From the NCBI GenBank assembly GCA_022559845.1, contig CM040121.1, forward strand, positions 511,728,566-511,792,565: DNA of 64,000 nt, given 5' to 3'. The number at the start of each line of letters is the position of its first letter. Position 1 is the stretch's first letter. The position numbers and the translations under genes were made by a program. The DNA comes from Amorphophallus konjac (Eukaryota > Streptophyta > Magnoliopsida > Alismatales > Araceae). Below, in pieces: positions 31,676-43,789 of the stretch. A model generated the notes under the pieces. The model was not told where the DNA came from and ran no database searches. It saw only the letters and a program-made list of their open reading frames with translations.

Positions 31676-33022
31676 TAGGGTGTGATCGCTTTGGCATAGG
31701 TCTGCAGGCAAGCAGGTTACAGCCTGTGCGCGTTGGAGAGAATGTGTGCCACGATCAGCTCCGTTGTCGGATCGGAGCGGGTGAGCCCTCGTTGCGAAGA
31801 GGACTCGAAGTGGTATGATAACACCAAAGGCCGAGCCCTAATTTGAAGTAAGGTGATGAGGAGAACTTCCGCAACAGGGAGATCGTCCTTAGATCGGGCC
31901 TGTCTGGGTGAGTCGCTCAGCCCGGCGAGAATGGGCGCTGCGATCAGCTCCGACTTCGGATTGGGGCGAGTGAGCCCTCGATGCAAAGAGGACTTGATGT
32001 AGAATGTCTGATAGAGGTTGGTAGTTGTTCCTAGTAGGATCACTGTGAATGAATTCGCAAAGGAAATAACGTCCTGTCAGGTGTCTGGTGACATAGGTTT
32101 ACGCGGTCAGACCAAAAGGGCCGCTCCGGCCTGATCTGGGGGCGGATGATGACGAGCCTGGACTCATTACAAAGAGGACTCGAAGAGGAATCCCCTATGT
32201 GGTGGGTTCACCTAGAGGTTCTACAGGGGAGGCACTGGAGTTGACTTTTAATCTAGACCCTGAATGGCTGAACTCGGTGTTCTTCCGACCTTCATCTTGA
32301 ACCCGGTGGAGCTAGGTGTAATGTAACTATTGGATTTGCCCGTGTCAAGCCGCTTGCAGAAGGTGTGTCAGGAGTTATTCCATGCCTTTTCGTCATGCAC
32401 CGTGTGACGCGATGGGTTGCTGGGAGTCCCAGGTTGGCTCGGGTGTTGAAGATAAACGGCTCAACGTCGTGTGTCTGCGGGTCGGGGGTGGCCCCAACTT
32501 GCTGAAGGTTTGCCATAGGATACGGAAGGGGTGTTCGGGCCGCGGGTTGGCCCCCGGCTTGGCCCCCGGCTTACTGTAGAGTGACTAGAACATATCCACC
32601 TCCCAGGTGCTCAGAAAAATTCCCGATATGCGAGCACCGGCCGTATAGGTGTTGTAAGGGCCCTCGAGGCCCGTAGTTGGCTGGGAAAAGTCTTCCTTGG
32701 ACTTTTGAAGGCTGGAGGGAGGCATTTTTGGGGAGATCCCCGGCCTCACTACTAGGCACCATGTGTCGTGGCTTGAGGTTAGGGTGCCCCCGGGTTGGCC
32801 CAGGCGGCTTGGTTGGAGGCGGGTAAACCCGTAAACTGGGTGATCGGGGGTGGCCCCGGTCGATTGTTGATGTCGTCGTAGGTCACGGCTAGCTGCTTAG
32901 GACCCTTGGTTAGGCCCGGTATGATGTAGAAGGGGCTAGATAAATAACGCCTTAAAGGCATTCAGGGAAATTCCCGAGCCCTTATTTCTGGTTATTTTTG
33001 CTGAAAAAAAGTCTGGGTACAA
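31676..33022. other. Unclassified repeat-derived sequence
   Basis: No coding region is supported. A degenerate unit (GATCAGCTCCG...GGGTGAGCCCTCG...AAGAGGACTCGA) appears near 31755, 31936 and, weaker, 32150, spaced about 180-210. GGGGGTGGCCCC occurs twice, near 32490 and 32850. It is probably the remnant of an LTR element or tandem array whose boundaries I cannot see. It ends abruptly where element C's LTR begins. Confidence 0.5.
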
Positions 33023-34239
33023 CATTCACAAACCTTTTGTCTGGCGGTTTTTGATTGTTCCAGCATATAGGAGAGCATCGGCACAGACTATTTCTAGATC
33101 TGATCTTCTGCCAGGTTATTTCTACAGACTGCAATTTGATTGGCCCAAGGGAAACATGAGCTTTCTTCTCTTCAACCATTTTTAGATCTGTCCTCTAATT
33201 GGCGCATGGCAAAAAGGAAATCTTTGTCTGAAACCCTTTTCCATATCTGTTGGTCTATCAAGTTGCTTTGGCAGAAATGATCTGATTTGTCCATTTAAAA
33301 AAAAGGACACCATGAAAATTGACTTTTCCCAAACATGTTATCTGACCTAACGTTCTCACTAAAAGCCATTCTGACTGTCTTATGATAAAAAGGACAGATC
33401 TCTATCCTAGGACCTTTTTTAGACCTTGAATCGCGAGTTTTGGGAGCTTGCGTCGTTGACTCGAAGTGGGAAATCACGTGTCTAAGTAGCCCTGTTCAAA
33501 ATCTGCCAAAGTATCATCGAATTGACTGTTTGCTTCATGTGTCAACACACCTAATGGGCTACGTCGACGCATCCTTGTAACGTGCTCCTAAAGCCGATCT
33601 AGAATGAGAGCTGCATCAACGTAATGACTCCAATGTGTCGACTCAATCATCATATGTATGCTTGATGATCGTTCCTTTGCATTCTAGTGATTCTTCAACA
33701 GTTGCCTCGACTCCATGAGGATGTTGCGTTGACACAAGTTTCATGTGGCCTTGTTGGCAAGCTATTGTTGCTGCTGCTGCTATTGCGTCGACGCCAAGGC
33801 TTCCTTGCGTCGACCCAGCCTGTTTGTTCACGGGTGCATCAACTCCACAAGGGTGTTGCATCGACGCAAGCTTCATGTGCTGCCTTGCTGCTATTGCTAG
33901 TGCGTCGACGCCATATGACCATTGCGTCGACTCACTCCTCATAGTCTATTGCTTGAACTTCTGAAGGTCGACTGATTTTTTTTTGAAACTCAGACTTACC
34001 CTTTTCATTTCTGCAAGTTCAGGATCCTTGCACTTAGCTTCACTCAATCTTTGCTGGCACAAAATTGGAGTTCTTTGATTCACTTGACTCTTCTGCCTTC
34101 TTGAGATCTAACTTGCTTTACAACTGCTGAAGTCTGTTGACATTCTTTGACCCGAGCTTAATGCATGTGGACATCATCAAACCTCATTAGACTCATCAAT
34201 GAGTCATAGTCAGACATGATCAAAACCCGGCACACAACA
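33023..34239 (-). repeat. Element C 3' LTR, truncated
   Basis: It matches 41333-42436 plus 63312-63431 and ends CACACAACA at 34239. The R/U5 part and TATA region (41256-41263 in the other copy) are missing; the left break is near 33023. It contains a GTCGAC-type dyad array at about 33530-33950 (TGCGTCGACGC words). Confidence 0.85.
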
Positions 34240-34256
34240 TTTTCCCCGCTTTTTAA
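34240..34256 (-). promoter_or_regulatory. Element C polypurine tract
   Basis: On the minus strand the tract AAAAAGCGGGGAAAA directly precedes the 3' LTR. A purine run of this kind at this place is the expected plus-strand primer. Confidence 0.8.
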
Positions 34257-37200
34257 TGATGGCAACTATGAGTCATTGATGGCATTAAAATCAACATTTG
34301 ATGAAGACAAGGACAAGTAGACATCTTTTCCCCCTTTGACATGATAAGCAAGTTCACACTTCAATGACTCCACATTTTCTCCAGTATCAATGACTTCAAA
34401 ACTTCTCCCCTTTGACATCAGCAAAGTGGGCATAGATTAATGCCAATTTCAGCGTCAGAAGATGAGCATGGGGAATAGAATGATACCAAGTGTGATTAAA
34501 CTTTAGATGCCAATTTCATGGTTACCAAATGGAAAGATTCAGATAGATTGCAATTGAACTCAACAATTGGAGCAAGAGGATTGCAATTGAAGTCAGCAAA
34601 CCATAAGGCTAGACAACATGAAGAACAAGCTCCAAGAGAAGGCATGAAGCTGGATACTGATTTCAGAGCAGTATGAAACAAGAGATCTTCCCAATTAAGG
34701 TGCACATACTCTGGCAACCAATAGATGAAGCCAATTGATGAAAGATGAATTACCAAAAAACGAAATGATACCAAATGAAAAATTCAAGGGTAGAATGGAA
34801 AATTGATGCCAATTGATATTAAATGAAGAATTGAATAGTAGACATGGCAGCAAAGAATGTAGCATACATGGCCATGAATGGAGTGCAGATCTTTCAGAAA
34901 TGGCCAGAAACATGTAGACGAGAACACCAAACCACTTAAATGAAGAGCAAGCAGACATCAACGAGGACTTGCAGCAAGAGTAAATTGTAGAAAGAATGAT
35001 CGCAGATAGCAATGTGCAACAGGGTCCTAGACAGACCCAGACTCGGAGAGGGTCGACTCTGGGGGTCGACCTTTTCCAGTGCAGGAGCAAGCTTCCAGCA
35101 AGGAATTAGCAACAACGTTAACAGATTGCAGATTTTTCAGATACCAAATGGCAATAAACAAGCAGACATGAACGGGGAATCATTCTAAAAGGAGAACAAT
35201 CTGATATCAACAATGGAATTGCAGATGTTCAGAAATTACAGATGGGACTTTTTCCAAGAATGATTAGAACTGATAATTTTCAGTCTGATACATTTCTCAT
35301 AAATGCAGAGCTATTGATTTTTAGAGTCTTATGTTCTAGAGCTACTAATGATAAAACCCTTAGTTTTTATAATTGGTTTAAGGTTAATGAACTCTGAGTT
35401 TATCAATTGGGTATGTTGAAAATTTTTGCATTCAGAATTAATGGAAATGAACCAATGTTGCATATTAGAATCCCATTTAACCTCCCTTCACCCTACTCAT
35501 TCAATTCCATTGAACCCTTTGAGAGCAACTACAATTAGTATTGAGGTTAAACACCTTATGAAATTTCTATTTTTATCTAATGGTGCTACCATTTTCTGAT
35601 TTCCCCTTTTTGTTTTTCATTTTAAAAGAGTATTCAGGTGTAGCATGCACTTTTTGACGTGAGGATGCACGTTGATTAGATGTCAGCATCCCCAATTACT
35701 TAGTGTAGCTCACCATTCTGCTTCATTTAGAGCAGAGGTACCAGTCTCTTCATGACTTCGTCCACTCCACTTCATTGATGAAGGGACTCGGTTTCTCAGT
35801 GAGCCTTTTGCCATTGCTCTGTCTTAGAGCATTAATTTTAGTACACACCTTTTTACGTGAGGATACACATTTATTAGACGCCAATATCCCCAATTAGTCG
35901 GTGTGACTGAAGTAATTGCTTCCATTATGTGCTACCCCTTAGGAATTTTCAGACAAGATTGATGTTTAAGAGCAATACTGAATTAGAGTTCCTCAAACAA
36001 AGATGCCTTTGTACTTAAAAGAAAAATTTAAATTTAAGAAGGCATAGCAGGACACAACATGTAAAACTGGTTTAGGTCCATTAAAGTTGAATGCAGCCAC
36101 TTTCAAGACCATTTAGCTTAAAGCTCATGAACTCATTAAAATTAAACCAACAGTTTTTATGTCCTGGGCAATCATTGAACTCCATAATAGAAGATTCCTT
36201 TTTGAAGTTTACTCTGATAAATGAACTTAGCAATCAGACCAAAAAACTACTCATGAATTCAAGTGTATTCAAGGAAATTGGGACAAGCAGCCAAGCATTG
36301 ATCGAACAGAGGATGTTCCAAATATGTTCAAGCATAAGAATACATGCCAGATTGACAAAGGAGCCGATTTTAGCTAAGAACACCAAGAGGCAGGCTGTTA
36401 GATAAATAGGTTTCAGCCGGAATACTCCCCCTTAATGAGTGACTTGCAGGAATATTGTCAGAGGGAACAAGGGAAGTGATGCTCATCAGATGTGAGTGAG
36501 CACAGTTCCATCCGAAGATGAGGATTTAAGAAATAGACAAGAGCATCAGATGAACTGGTGCGTCGACGTAGGCACCACATGGTGTCTGCACAGTGACTTT
36601 TTCATAACACAATGAGCACAACTGAAAATGCACAAGCACAAAATGGTGTATCATGACATTGAGTGTGTTGTTTGACGACGGGAATGCATAGATAGCAAAC
36701 AATAAGTCAGATCAGACCTGCACTTCAGACAGAATTGAGAATTAAGTAGACTAGGTCAACCTGGATTGAGCTGTGGGTCGACTTGGAATAAACAGTGGGT
36801 CGACTTGTTCCTTAGACAGAACATGAAGCAATCGGACATAGGTAGATTTTCACATCGCTGGGTCGACTCAAGATGGTCTTTGGGTCAACCCATACTCCTG
36901 GCAGACTAATTTTCAAGAAGTTTTCAGGTCTAGACAACAGAGGGTATTCCAATATTTTAAAATTATTCCGCAGACTCCCCCCTTTTTTAAATTAAACATG
37001 AATCATGGTAAGGCTTTCACTTAGCAACAACACATTGAGTCAATATTTACACATCAAGAAAATAGATTCAATTAGCTTTCAAGCTCATTTAAAACTGAAA
37101 TTCCTCCTAAAGTTGAATCATTTTATTCAAGAAGTATTCAACGAAGGCACACAGTTCTGAAGGGAACAATTTCCGTCAAACGGATCAAACTCCCCCTAAG

Positions 37201-38335
37201 AGAGTGCACTTAATTCAGAAATTCACATGATGATGTTGAAAATTCAGAACGAGCAGTATGCGACATGCAGATTGGGCTCTTGTGTTGAATCCCTCTCATT
37301 GTGTGCAGGAACTTCAAAATGCCCTAGTGAAATTTGACAGGGAATATGCACCCTATGACGTATATGGACAATAGACCCATGGTACCAAGCGGAGGCTCAT
37401 TCTCATACATGGTGATAGCTTTCGGACAGGCTTGACTTGTCCTTCCACATGTCACCATTAAATATACCACAAGGTCATGATATGATGGTGCATTGAGAGT
37501 GCAGTCCAATGTCATGTGATGCACAAATTCTTCGAACTCCCCTTCGCATGAAAGGCATGAAAATGCATGAGAGGACAAAATGATATTCAATCTTCATAAC
37601 TCATGCAGACTCAAGACATATGTGCAAACTATTCAAATCTGACAGGCAAAAATCTCACACTCCCCCTCAATCAATACACATGAAATTGTCTACAGAATTG
37701 AATTTTAATGTAGTCAAGGCAAACGTCATCAAGTAATTGTTAACACTGATAAATAGGAAATTCATATGGCTACTAAAATTGGGAGAGCAACAAGTTGAAC
37801 CTTAAACCTTGCATATTATTAACAGTAAACTCATCACCACATCAATTTCATCAGCATAATAGATTTTTCATGAGTTAAGCATATGAAATTCTAAATTTTG
37901 GTACTAGGCGGAGAACTTAGATCCGAAGATCACCTCACGCATAGTGAGAGCTCTAGACAGACTTAATCTGTCCTTTTGCAGATCACCATTTGATATACCA
38001 GAAATTCAAATTGGATGTCAATCATATGACCCAGTTCAGATTTTCAATTTCAACTGTGGAGGTTTCAGTAATCCATGAAGGAGGTTTTTGACCTGTGTAT
38101 GATTTATTGAAAGCAGAAAAGACTTGCCTACACAATTGAAAGAGAATCTAAAATGCAATATCAACATGAATCAAAATGAGATTTTCAAACTCGTGCCTTG
38201 AGCTTCCATTTCCTGCTCATCCTTTATTCAGCTCTAAGGCATCCTGCAACACAAGTTCTCATTTCGTAGTTTTAGGTACCCAAGCTTTCTTGGGTCCTGG
38301 CGGGTTAGTGGCATGTTTAGCAGATGTACTTCTCT
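34257..38335 (-). other. Element C internal region without recognisable pol
   Basis: Four kilobases between gag and the polypurine tract hold only short frames, none with RT, RNase H or integrase motifs on either strand. Two internal direct duplications are visible: 35635-35725 against about 35845-35910 (TTTTTGACGTGAGGATGCAC / TTTTTACGTGAGGATACAC), and 37375-37470 against about 37905-38005 (GGTACCAAGCGGAG / GGTACTAGGCGGAG). Several CTCCCCCT tracts recur (36425, 37190, 37660). The sequence is probably long-degenerate or replaced. Confidence 0.6.
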
Positions 38336-39895
38336 TCATAGCATGTAATCGTCATTTCTCATTATGAAACAGCCGTGCATAGCATGTCCAAAATTTTCAC
38401 AATAGAAGCACCACAAGGAAAATTTCATAGTCTTGTTATGTGCATGTTCCTTTGATTTCTGTTGGTGAACCGAGATGCTAGCATTTTTTGCATGAAAGTT
38501 GTTTCTCTTTTTTACTTGCCAACAATCCTTGACTGTGTGGCCAAGTTTTCCACAGTAATAATAGCAAACAAAAAATTTCACACTTTCTTTTTCAATTTCC
38601 AGCAATTTGACACATTGTGCCCAAGCATTCCACAATAATGACAAGAGTAGGACTTAGTTTTCTTGGCTAGTTTATTAGTGCGACTGAAATTAGATTTGTT
38701 CTTGCATGCTATTGGTTCATCATTTTTCATGACATAACAGTCATCCATAACATGGTCATGCAGACCACAGTAGAAATAGGTAACTTTCTTTTTCTTGGAA
38801 GCATGATATTTAGCATTGGATTTCCTAGCATGCACATCAAAATAAACAAGGTCATTTTTCTATTTTTGCTTACAGGTTTTCTTTTTCTGGTTTTTGTTTC
38901 ATTTTTGAACTTTCTGACCTACAGACGGTCTTGGGGGTGCACTTGATGTATAGGCTTCATGTGAGCCAGAGACAAAGGAGGTGTACAACTTGTTTTTGAA
39001 GGGCTTCTTGTACACTTGATTGTAGCCCAACCGTTCTCTCTGAAAGTTCACTCTTTCCCGTAAAAGTCTGTCTAGATTTTCTTTGCCCTAAACAAACTTG
39101 GATAATGAATTATTCAGGTCTTTAACTTCTTCTTCTAGTAAGGAGATGTGCAGTTTTGAACTGGCCAAATCCTCCTCACATGCAGCAAGTTGCTCATTGA
39201 GCATGGCATTCACTGTTTCATAGTTCTCAATTTCTAGTTGAAGCTCATCCAGTTTCTCAGAACTATCATTGATAGTCACACGCTTCCCCTTTTTGTAAAC
39301 ACTCAATTTTTCAAACAACACTTTATTTTGTTCTTTTAATTCCTTCTCAACTTCTTCCAGCTCAGACATCTTAACCGTTAGAGCTTCATTTTTAGCTCTC
39401 AAACCACCAACCTACTCTTTGTTTAGTTCTATGTCAATCAATAGATATTCATTTATCTCTTCTAAAGCAGAACAATTTTTACATGACGAGCTATCATTGG
39501 AGTTGGTTTCAAGTCTCCTTCTCAGTTTTTTGTTTTCAGATTTAACCTTCTTGTATTGCTTAACTAGCTCATCATATGCATCCATAAGCTCTTCAAAGGT
39601 AAAGCCTTCTGAGTCAGAACTTACCAGGGATGAGGATGGATCACTTGGCTGGTCGGTGCTGTCAGTAATTAGGCTGTCGTGCCTTTCTTCTCCCTCTTCA
39701 TGGATGCTGACCAAGTCATCCAGGATTTGCTTAGCTATGCTGCAGGTAGACACAAAAGGGAAAAGCCTGGGATCTACTGCAGCTTTTAACAGGTTGAACG
39801 CAACAAGATTGTCAATATTTTTGGTCCTATGTTCTGTAGACCACTCAGATTTATCTGATGGTAGCTCATGAGGACCACAAGATATGAGATTCTAT
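38336..39895 (-). pseudogene. gag: Element C gag (coiled coil plus CCHC knuckles)
   Basis: Minus-strand pieces 39753-39412, 39402-39088, 38835-38578 and 38644-38336 form a degenerate gag. The middle is a long Glu/Lys coiled coil (SELEEVEKELKEQNKVLFEK, LEEEVKDLNNSL). The C-terminal part has at least three good CCHC zinc knuckles (CHYCGMLGHNVSNC, CYYCGKLGHTVKDC, CFYCENFGHAMHGC) and a degraded one. Stops and frameshifts separate the pieces. Such multi-knuckle gags occur in SIRE/Maximus copia elements. The N-terminal part is not clear. Confidence 0.7.
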
Positions 39896-40068
39896 AATCT
39901 TGAATCAAGGGAGTTCACAAAAAAACACATTTTTCCTAGCCAGCTAGTGAAATCAGAACCATTAAAGATTGGCGGGGAAATCATAGAAGGTTGTTTCGAG
40001 AGAGAGCTCATGATGGCATGCACATCCGAATCTTCTCTATAGATCGTTGGATTTGTGTATGGCAGAGA

Positions 40069-40083
40069 CCTACTCTGATACCA
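40069..40083 (-). promoter_or_regulatory. Element C primer binding site (initiator Met tRNA type)
   Basis: TGGTATCAGAGTAGG on the minus strand lies two bases after the 5' LTR end. It matches the plant initiator-Met tRNA complement for the first 11 bases. Confidence 0.88.
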
Positions 40084-40085
40084 AA

Positions 40086-42436
40086 TGTTGGGTGCATTAA
40101 TAAGATCTAGAGGGGGGGTGAATAGATCCTTTCAAAATAGTGCCCAATTAAAAACTTCAATCAGGTCACTAAAAGAAAACTGAACAAACGAGCACTAAGA
40201 TCCCTCAACGAGATATGTCTTAATCGGACTGAACTGATGCTCACAAGAAATAAAGACAGCGCTCAAAAGAAAGATGGCTCACACTGAGCCAGGTTCGAAT
40301 TCCCAAGGACAATGTGTGTGAACACAACGTTGAGAACACTTGAACTTAAAAGACCAAGACAGCACGTGATAATCAGTAAGCCAACATGTGAATGGGGATA
40401 CGAGATAAGGAGCAATCGCATAAATCACAGCCCACTGCACAAGGAGTTTTTAAGGTGGTTCAGTCTGCCAACCCACAGACCTACATCCACCCCTCATCAA
40501 ACCCGATGAGGCTTGACTATCTTACAGATGCAGCATGGGGACAAGTCCCCTACACACGAGGAACAACTCCTCACGAGCACACAATCCTCACGGTGCTACA
40601 CCCAGCACCACACGGGGATGAACCCCCCCCCCCCACACACGCTGCTACACGCAGCACACACGGGGATAAGCCCCACACGCTGATATATAGCTTATACAAG
40701 GAGCATGCTCCTCACGAGGACAAGGTCCTCACGCTGCAGAGCTGCAGTACACTGGGACAAGCCCCAAAAGAGAACATAAAAATAGAGAAGTAAACACGCT
40801 GCAAGTAAAGAAAACCACGGGGACAGCTCCCCACAACCACACGACTGCACAGTAGCCAGACCCACTCCACCGGTCCCTAAAATAGAGTACCAAATTACAC
40901 TGTTGTCAACACAACACACAGAGGATTCAGAGTTTCAAAATGAAAACACAAAAATGGAATAAGGAAAGGCAAATGTAGCTTCAGAACACGTTCATGAAGC
41001 TGTAATGGAGATCTGAACTCAGTTCGAAGACTACTCAAGAAGCTCAAGGTTGGCTGTAAGGTTGCTTTCTCTAAGTGCTCTTAGCTCTCTTCTTTTTCCT
41101 CTCAACACTGGACTGGGTTGGACCAGGGCTGGGCTGCTCCTCTCTTCTCTTCTCTTGCTCTCAGATTTTTCTTCTAAAGAGCTCAGGCACTCTATGTTCT
41201 TTTCCCGCTCAGGTTTTCTCTAGGCAGCAGCAAACTCTCTACAGACGGAGGTCCATATTTATAGAGGAGATGGTAGAAAGTTTTCCCTCCCAAGATCTGC
41301 AATTTGATTGGTCAAAATAAGAATAAGGTTCTTGTCCACAAACCTTTTCCCTGGTGGTTTTTGATTGGTCCAATATATAGGAGAGCATGGGCACAGACTA
41401 TTTCCAGATCTGATCTTCTGCTAGGTTCTTTTTACAGACTACAATTTGATTGGCCCATGGGAAACATAAGATTTCTTCTCTTCAGCCCTTTTTAGATCTA
41501 TCCTCTGATTGGCCCATGGCAAAAAGTAAATCTTTGTCTGAAACCCTTTTCCAAATCTATTGGTCTGTCAAGTTGCTTTGGCAAAAATAATTAGATTGGT
41601 CCATTTAAAAAAAAAGGACACCATGAAAAGTGTCTTTTCCCAAAAATGTTATCTGACAGAATCTTCTCACAAAAAGGCATTCTGACTGTTTATAATAAAA
41701 TGGACATATCTCTATCCTAGGACCTTTTTCAGACCATGAATCGCGAGTTTTGGGAGCTTGCGTCGTTGACTCGAAGTGGGAAATCACGTGTCTAAGTAGC
41801 CCTGTTCAAAATCAGCCAGAGTATCATCGAATTGACTGTTTGCTTCAGGTGTGTCGACGCACCTAATGGGCTGCGTTGACGCAGCCTTGTAACGCGCCCC
41901 TGAAGTAGCTCTAGAATGAGTCCTACGTCGACGTAATGACTCCAATGTGTCGACTCAATCATCATATGTATGCTTGATGATCGTTCCTTTGCATTCTAGT
42001 GATTCTTCAACATTTACGTCGATTCCATGAGGATGTTGCATCGACGCAAGTTTCATGTGGCCTTGTTGGCAAGCTATTGTTGTTGTTGCTGCTGTTGCGT
42101 CGACACCAAGGCTTCCTTGCGTCGACCCAGCCTGTTTGTTCAAGGGTGCGTCAACTCCACAAGGGTGTTACGTCTATGCAAGCTTCATGTGCTGCCTTAC
42201 CACTATTGCTAGTGCGTCGACGCCATATGACCATTGCGTCGACTCACTCCTCATAGTTTGTTGACTGAACTTCTAAAGGTCGACTGATTTTTTTTTGAAA
42301 CTCAGACTTAGCCTTTTCATTTCTGCAAGTTCAGGATCCTTGCACTTAGCTTCACTCAATCATTGCTGGCACAAAATTGGAGTTCTTTGATTCACTTGAC
42401 TCTTCTGCTTTCTTGAGATCTGACTTGCTTTACAGC
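40086..42436 (-). repeat. Element C 5' LTR, main part
   Basis: It starts TGTTGGGTGCATTAATAAG. TATAAATA on the minus strand at 41256-41263 is the promoter; the R/U5 part (40086-41240) holds short palindromes around GGGGACAAGTCCCC and CTACACGCAGCAC. The GTCGAC-type array lies at about 41850-42245. The LTR is cut at 42436 by element B and resumes at 63312. Confidence 0.85.
42432..42436. repeat. Target site duplication of element B, left copy (ACAGC)
   Basis: ACAGC precedes the 5' LTR and is repeated at 63312-63316. Removing element B and one copy restores the element C LTR, as the intact copy at 34130-34140 shows. Confidence 0.93.
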
Positions 42437-43768
42437 TGTAGACACGCCAAAATTGATGCTATGTTGATCAAATCTCATGTCACTATGTTGACGCCCCAAA
42501 GTGAACTTCAATATTTCTATAATATAAAGTTTTTCTATTTTTTGTGTGTTTTTGGTTTGATCTTTGCATTTTTGTGATTCGTGACCTGAAGAGGGGCGTG
42601 TTTTAAATTGCGACCTTATCTAGGGCGTGTTCAAAAGAAATGACGATCAAATGTCAGGGTGTCAATTCCTGGTATTATCCGGTTTCAAAATAAATTCAAA
42701 TTATTGATTAACATCCTTCCTCAGCGTGTGTTTTCAAGTAACGCCTTCGTCTCAGGCGTTTTCTCATAATTTTCAAATAAAGTAAGTTTTATTACCAAAA
42801 TTAAATCTGAGAAGTGACGCCCTTGATCTTGGTCATGTTTTTGAGTAACGTCTTGATGTAGGTCGTCAATTTGTAATTTGACGCCCTTCTGAAGGTCGTG
42901 TTTTATCCTTCGGTGTCGTGTTTGAGTATGCCTTTCCTGAGTAGTTCCCTGCCTCCATTGGTCTCTTTGCTCGAATTGGAACTAGAGTCCTGCCTTCTTT
43001 TGATCGTTGCCCGTTCTTATCCTTCCGAATCTGAGGTTATCTTGGATCTGGAACCCTATATAGGGATGTCTTGATCGACCTCGCGCGAGGCTGGCAGGTT
43101 ACGAGAACAGACGAGATCAGAGGCTATCGAGGTCAGAGTTTCATACGTAGATGCTGAATTTACGGAGGCTATCCATCTTCTTCCTGTGCAATCTTTAAAA
43201 AGCTCTCTGCTTCCTGTTCTTCCTGTCAACGGCATCAACTTCGGTTCACCCTTTACTGTCGTCAGGGACAGCAGGGCTTTTGCTTATCTAGTTGCTTTGT
43301 TTTCATCGCATCATCACGTCTATTGTTTTTTTTTCTTTTCTTCATTTACTTCATCATCCTTTTCCTTTCCCTAACTCTTTAGGGGTTTTAAAACAAAAAA
43401 AAAGGTGTGCATGTTTTATTCTCTATTCATCATCATATCATCTACTTGGGATTGATACTACATTCATTTGGCTGATCCACTTCTTTTGTTTGTTTGTTTT
43501 ATCTTTTTTGCAAGGGTAATCAATAAAGGAAAACCCCCTTCATCGGCCGGCCGATTGAAGGAGGAGGAGGAATTCACAATCTAGCCCGCGTTCTATTTTC
43601 CACCAGGTATTCGTGATCTTCTTTGTTTCTTCTTGAGGTAACCCCTCTGGCGATCACCCTCCTTAGTAGCACCATGTGCTTCTTTTCTTCATTATTATAT
43701 CATCTCTCCCCCCTTATGCTTTCTCGTATTTAATAAACTCTTCATGTGTGGATTTATCACAATCTACA
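42437..43768 (+). repeat. Element B 5' LTR
   Basis: It starts TGTAGACACGCC and ends CAATCTACA. A TATA-like CTATATAG at 43056-43063 marks the promoter. Dyads of the GACG/CGT family occupy about 42575-42910, upstream of it. The length is identical to the 3' LTR. Confidence 0.94.
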
Positions 43769-43771
43769 AAT

Positions 43772-43789
43772 TGGCGATCACGGTGGGAC
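43772..43789 (+). promoter_or_regulatory. Element B primer binding site
   Basis: TGGCGATCACGGTGGGAC starts three bases after the LTR, identical to element A. The cognate tRNA is not identified with certainty. Confidence 0.87.

Noticed and set aside
31215..31685. Frames of 74-95 codons on both strands
   Set aside because: They translate the GTTTACGCGGACCA palindrome array and the ATT microsatellite.
34496..35090. Minus-strand frames of 92 and 131 codons in element C
   Set aside because: Considered as remnants of pol, but no RT, protease or integrase motif is visible and composition is not protein-like.
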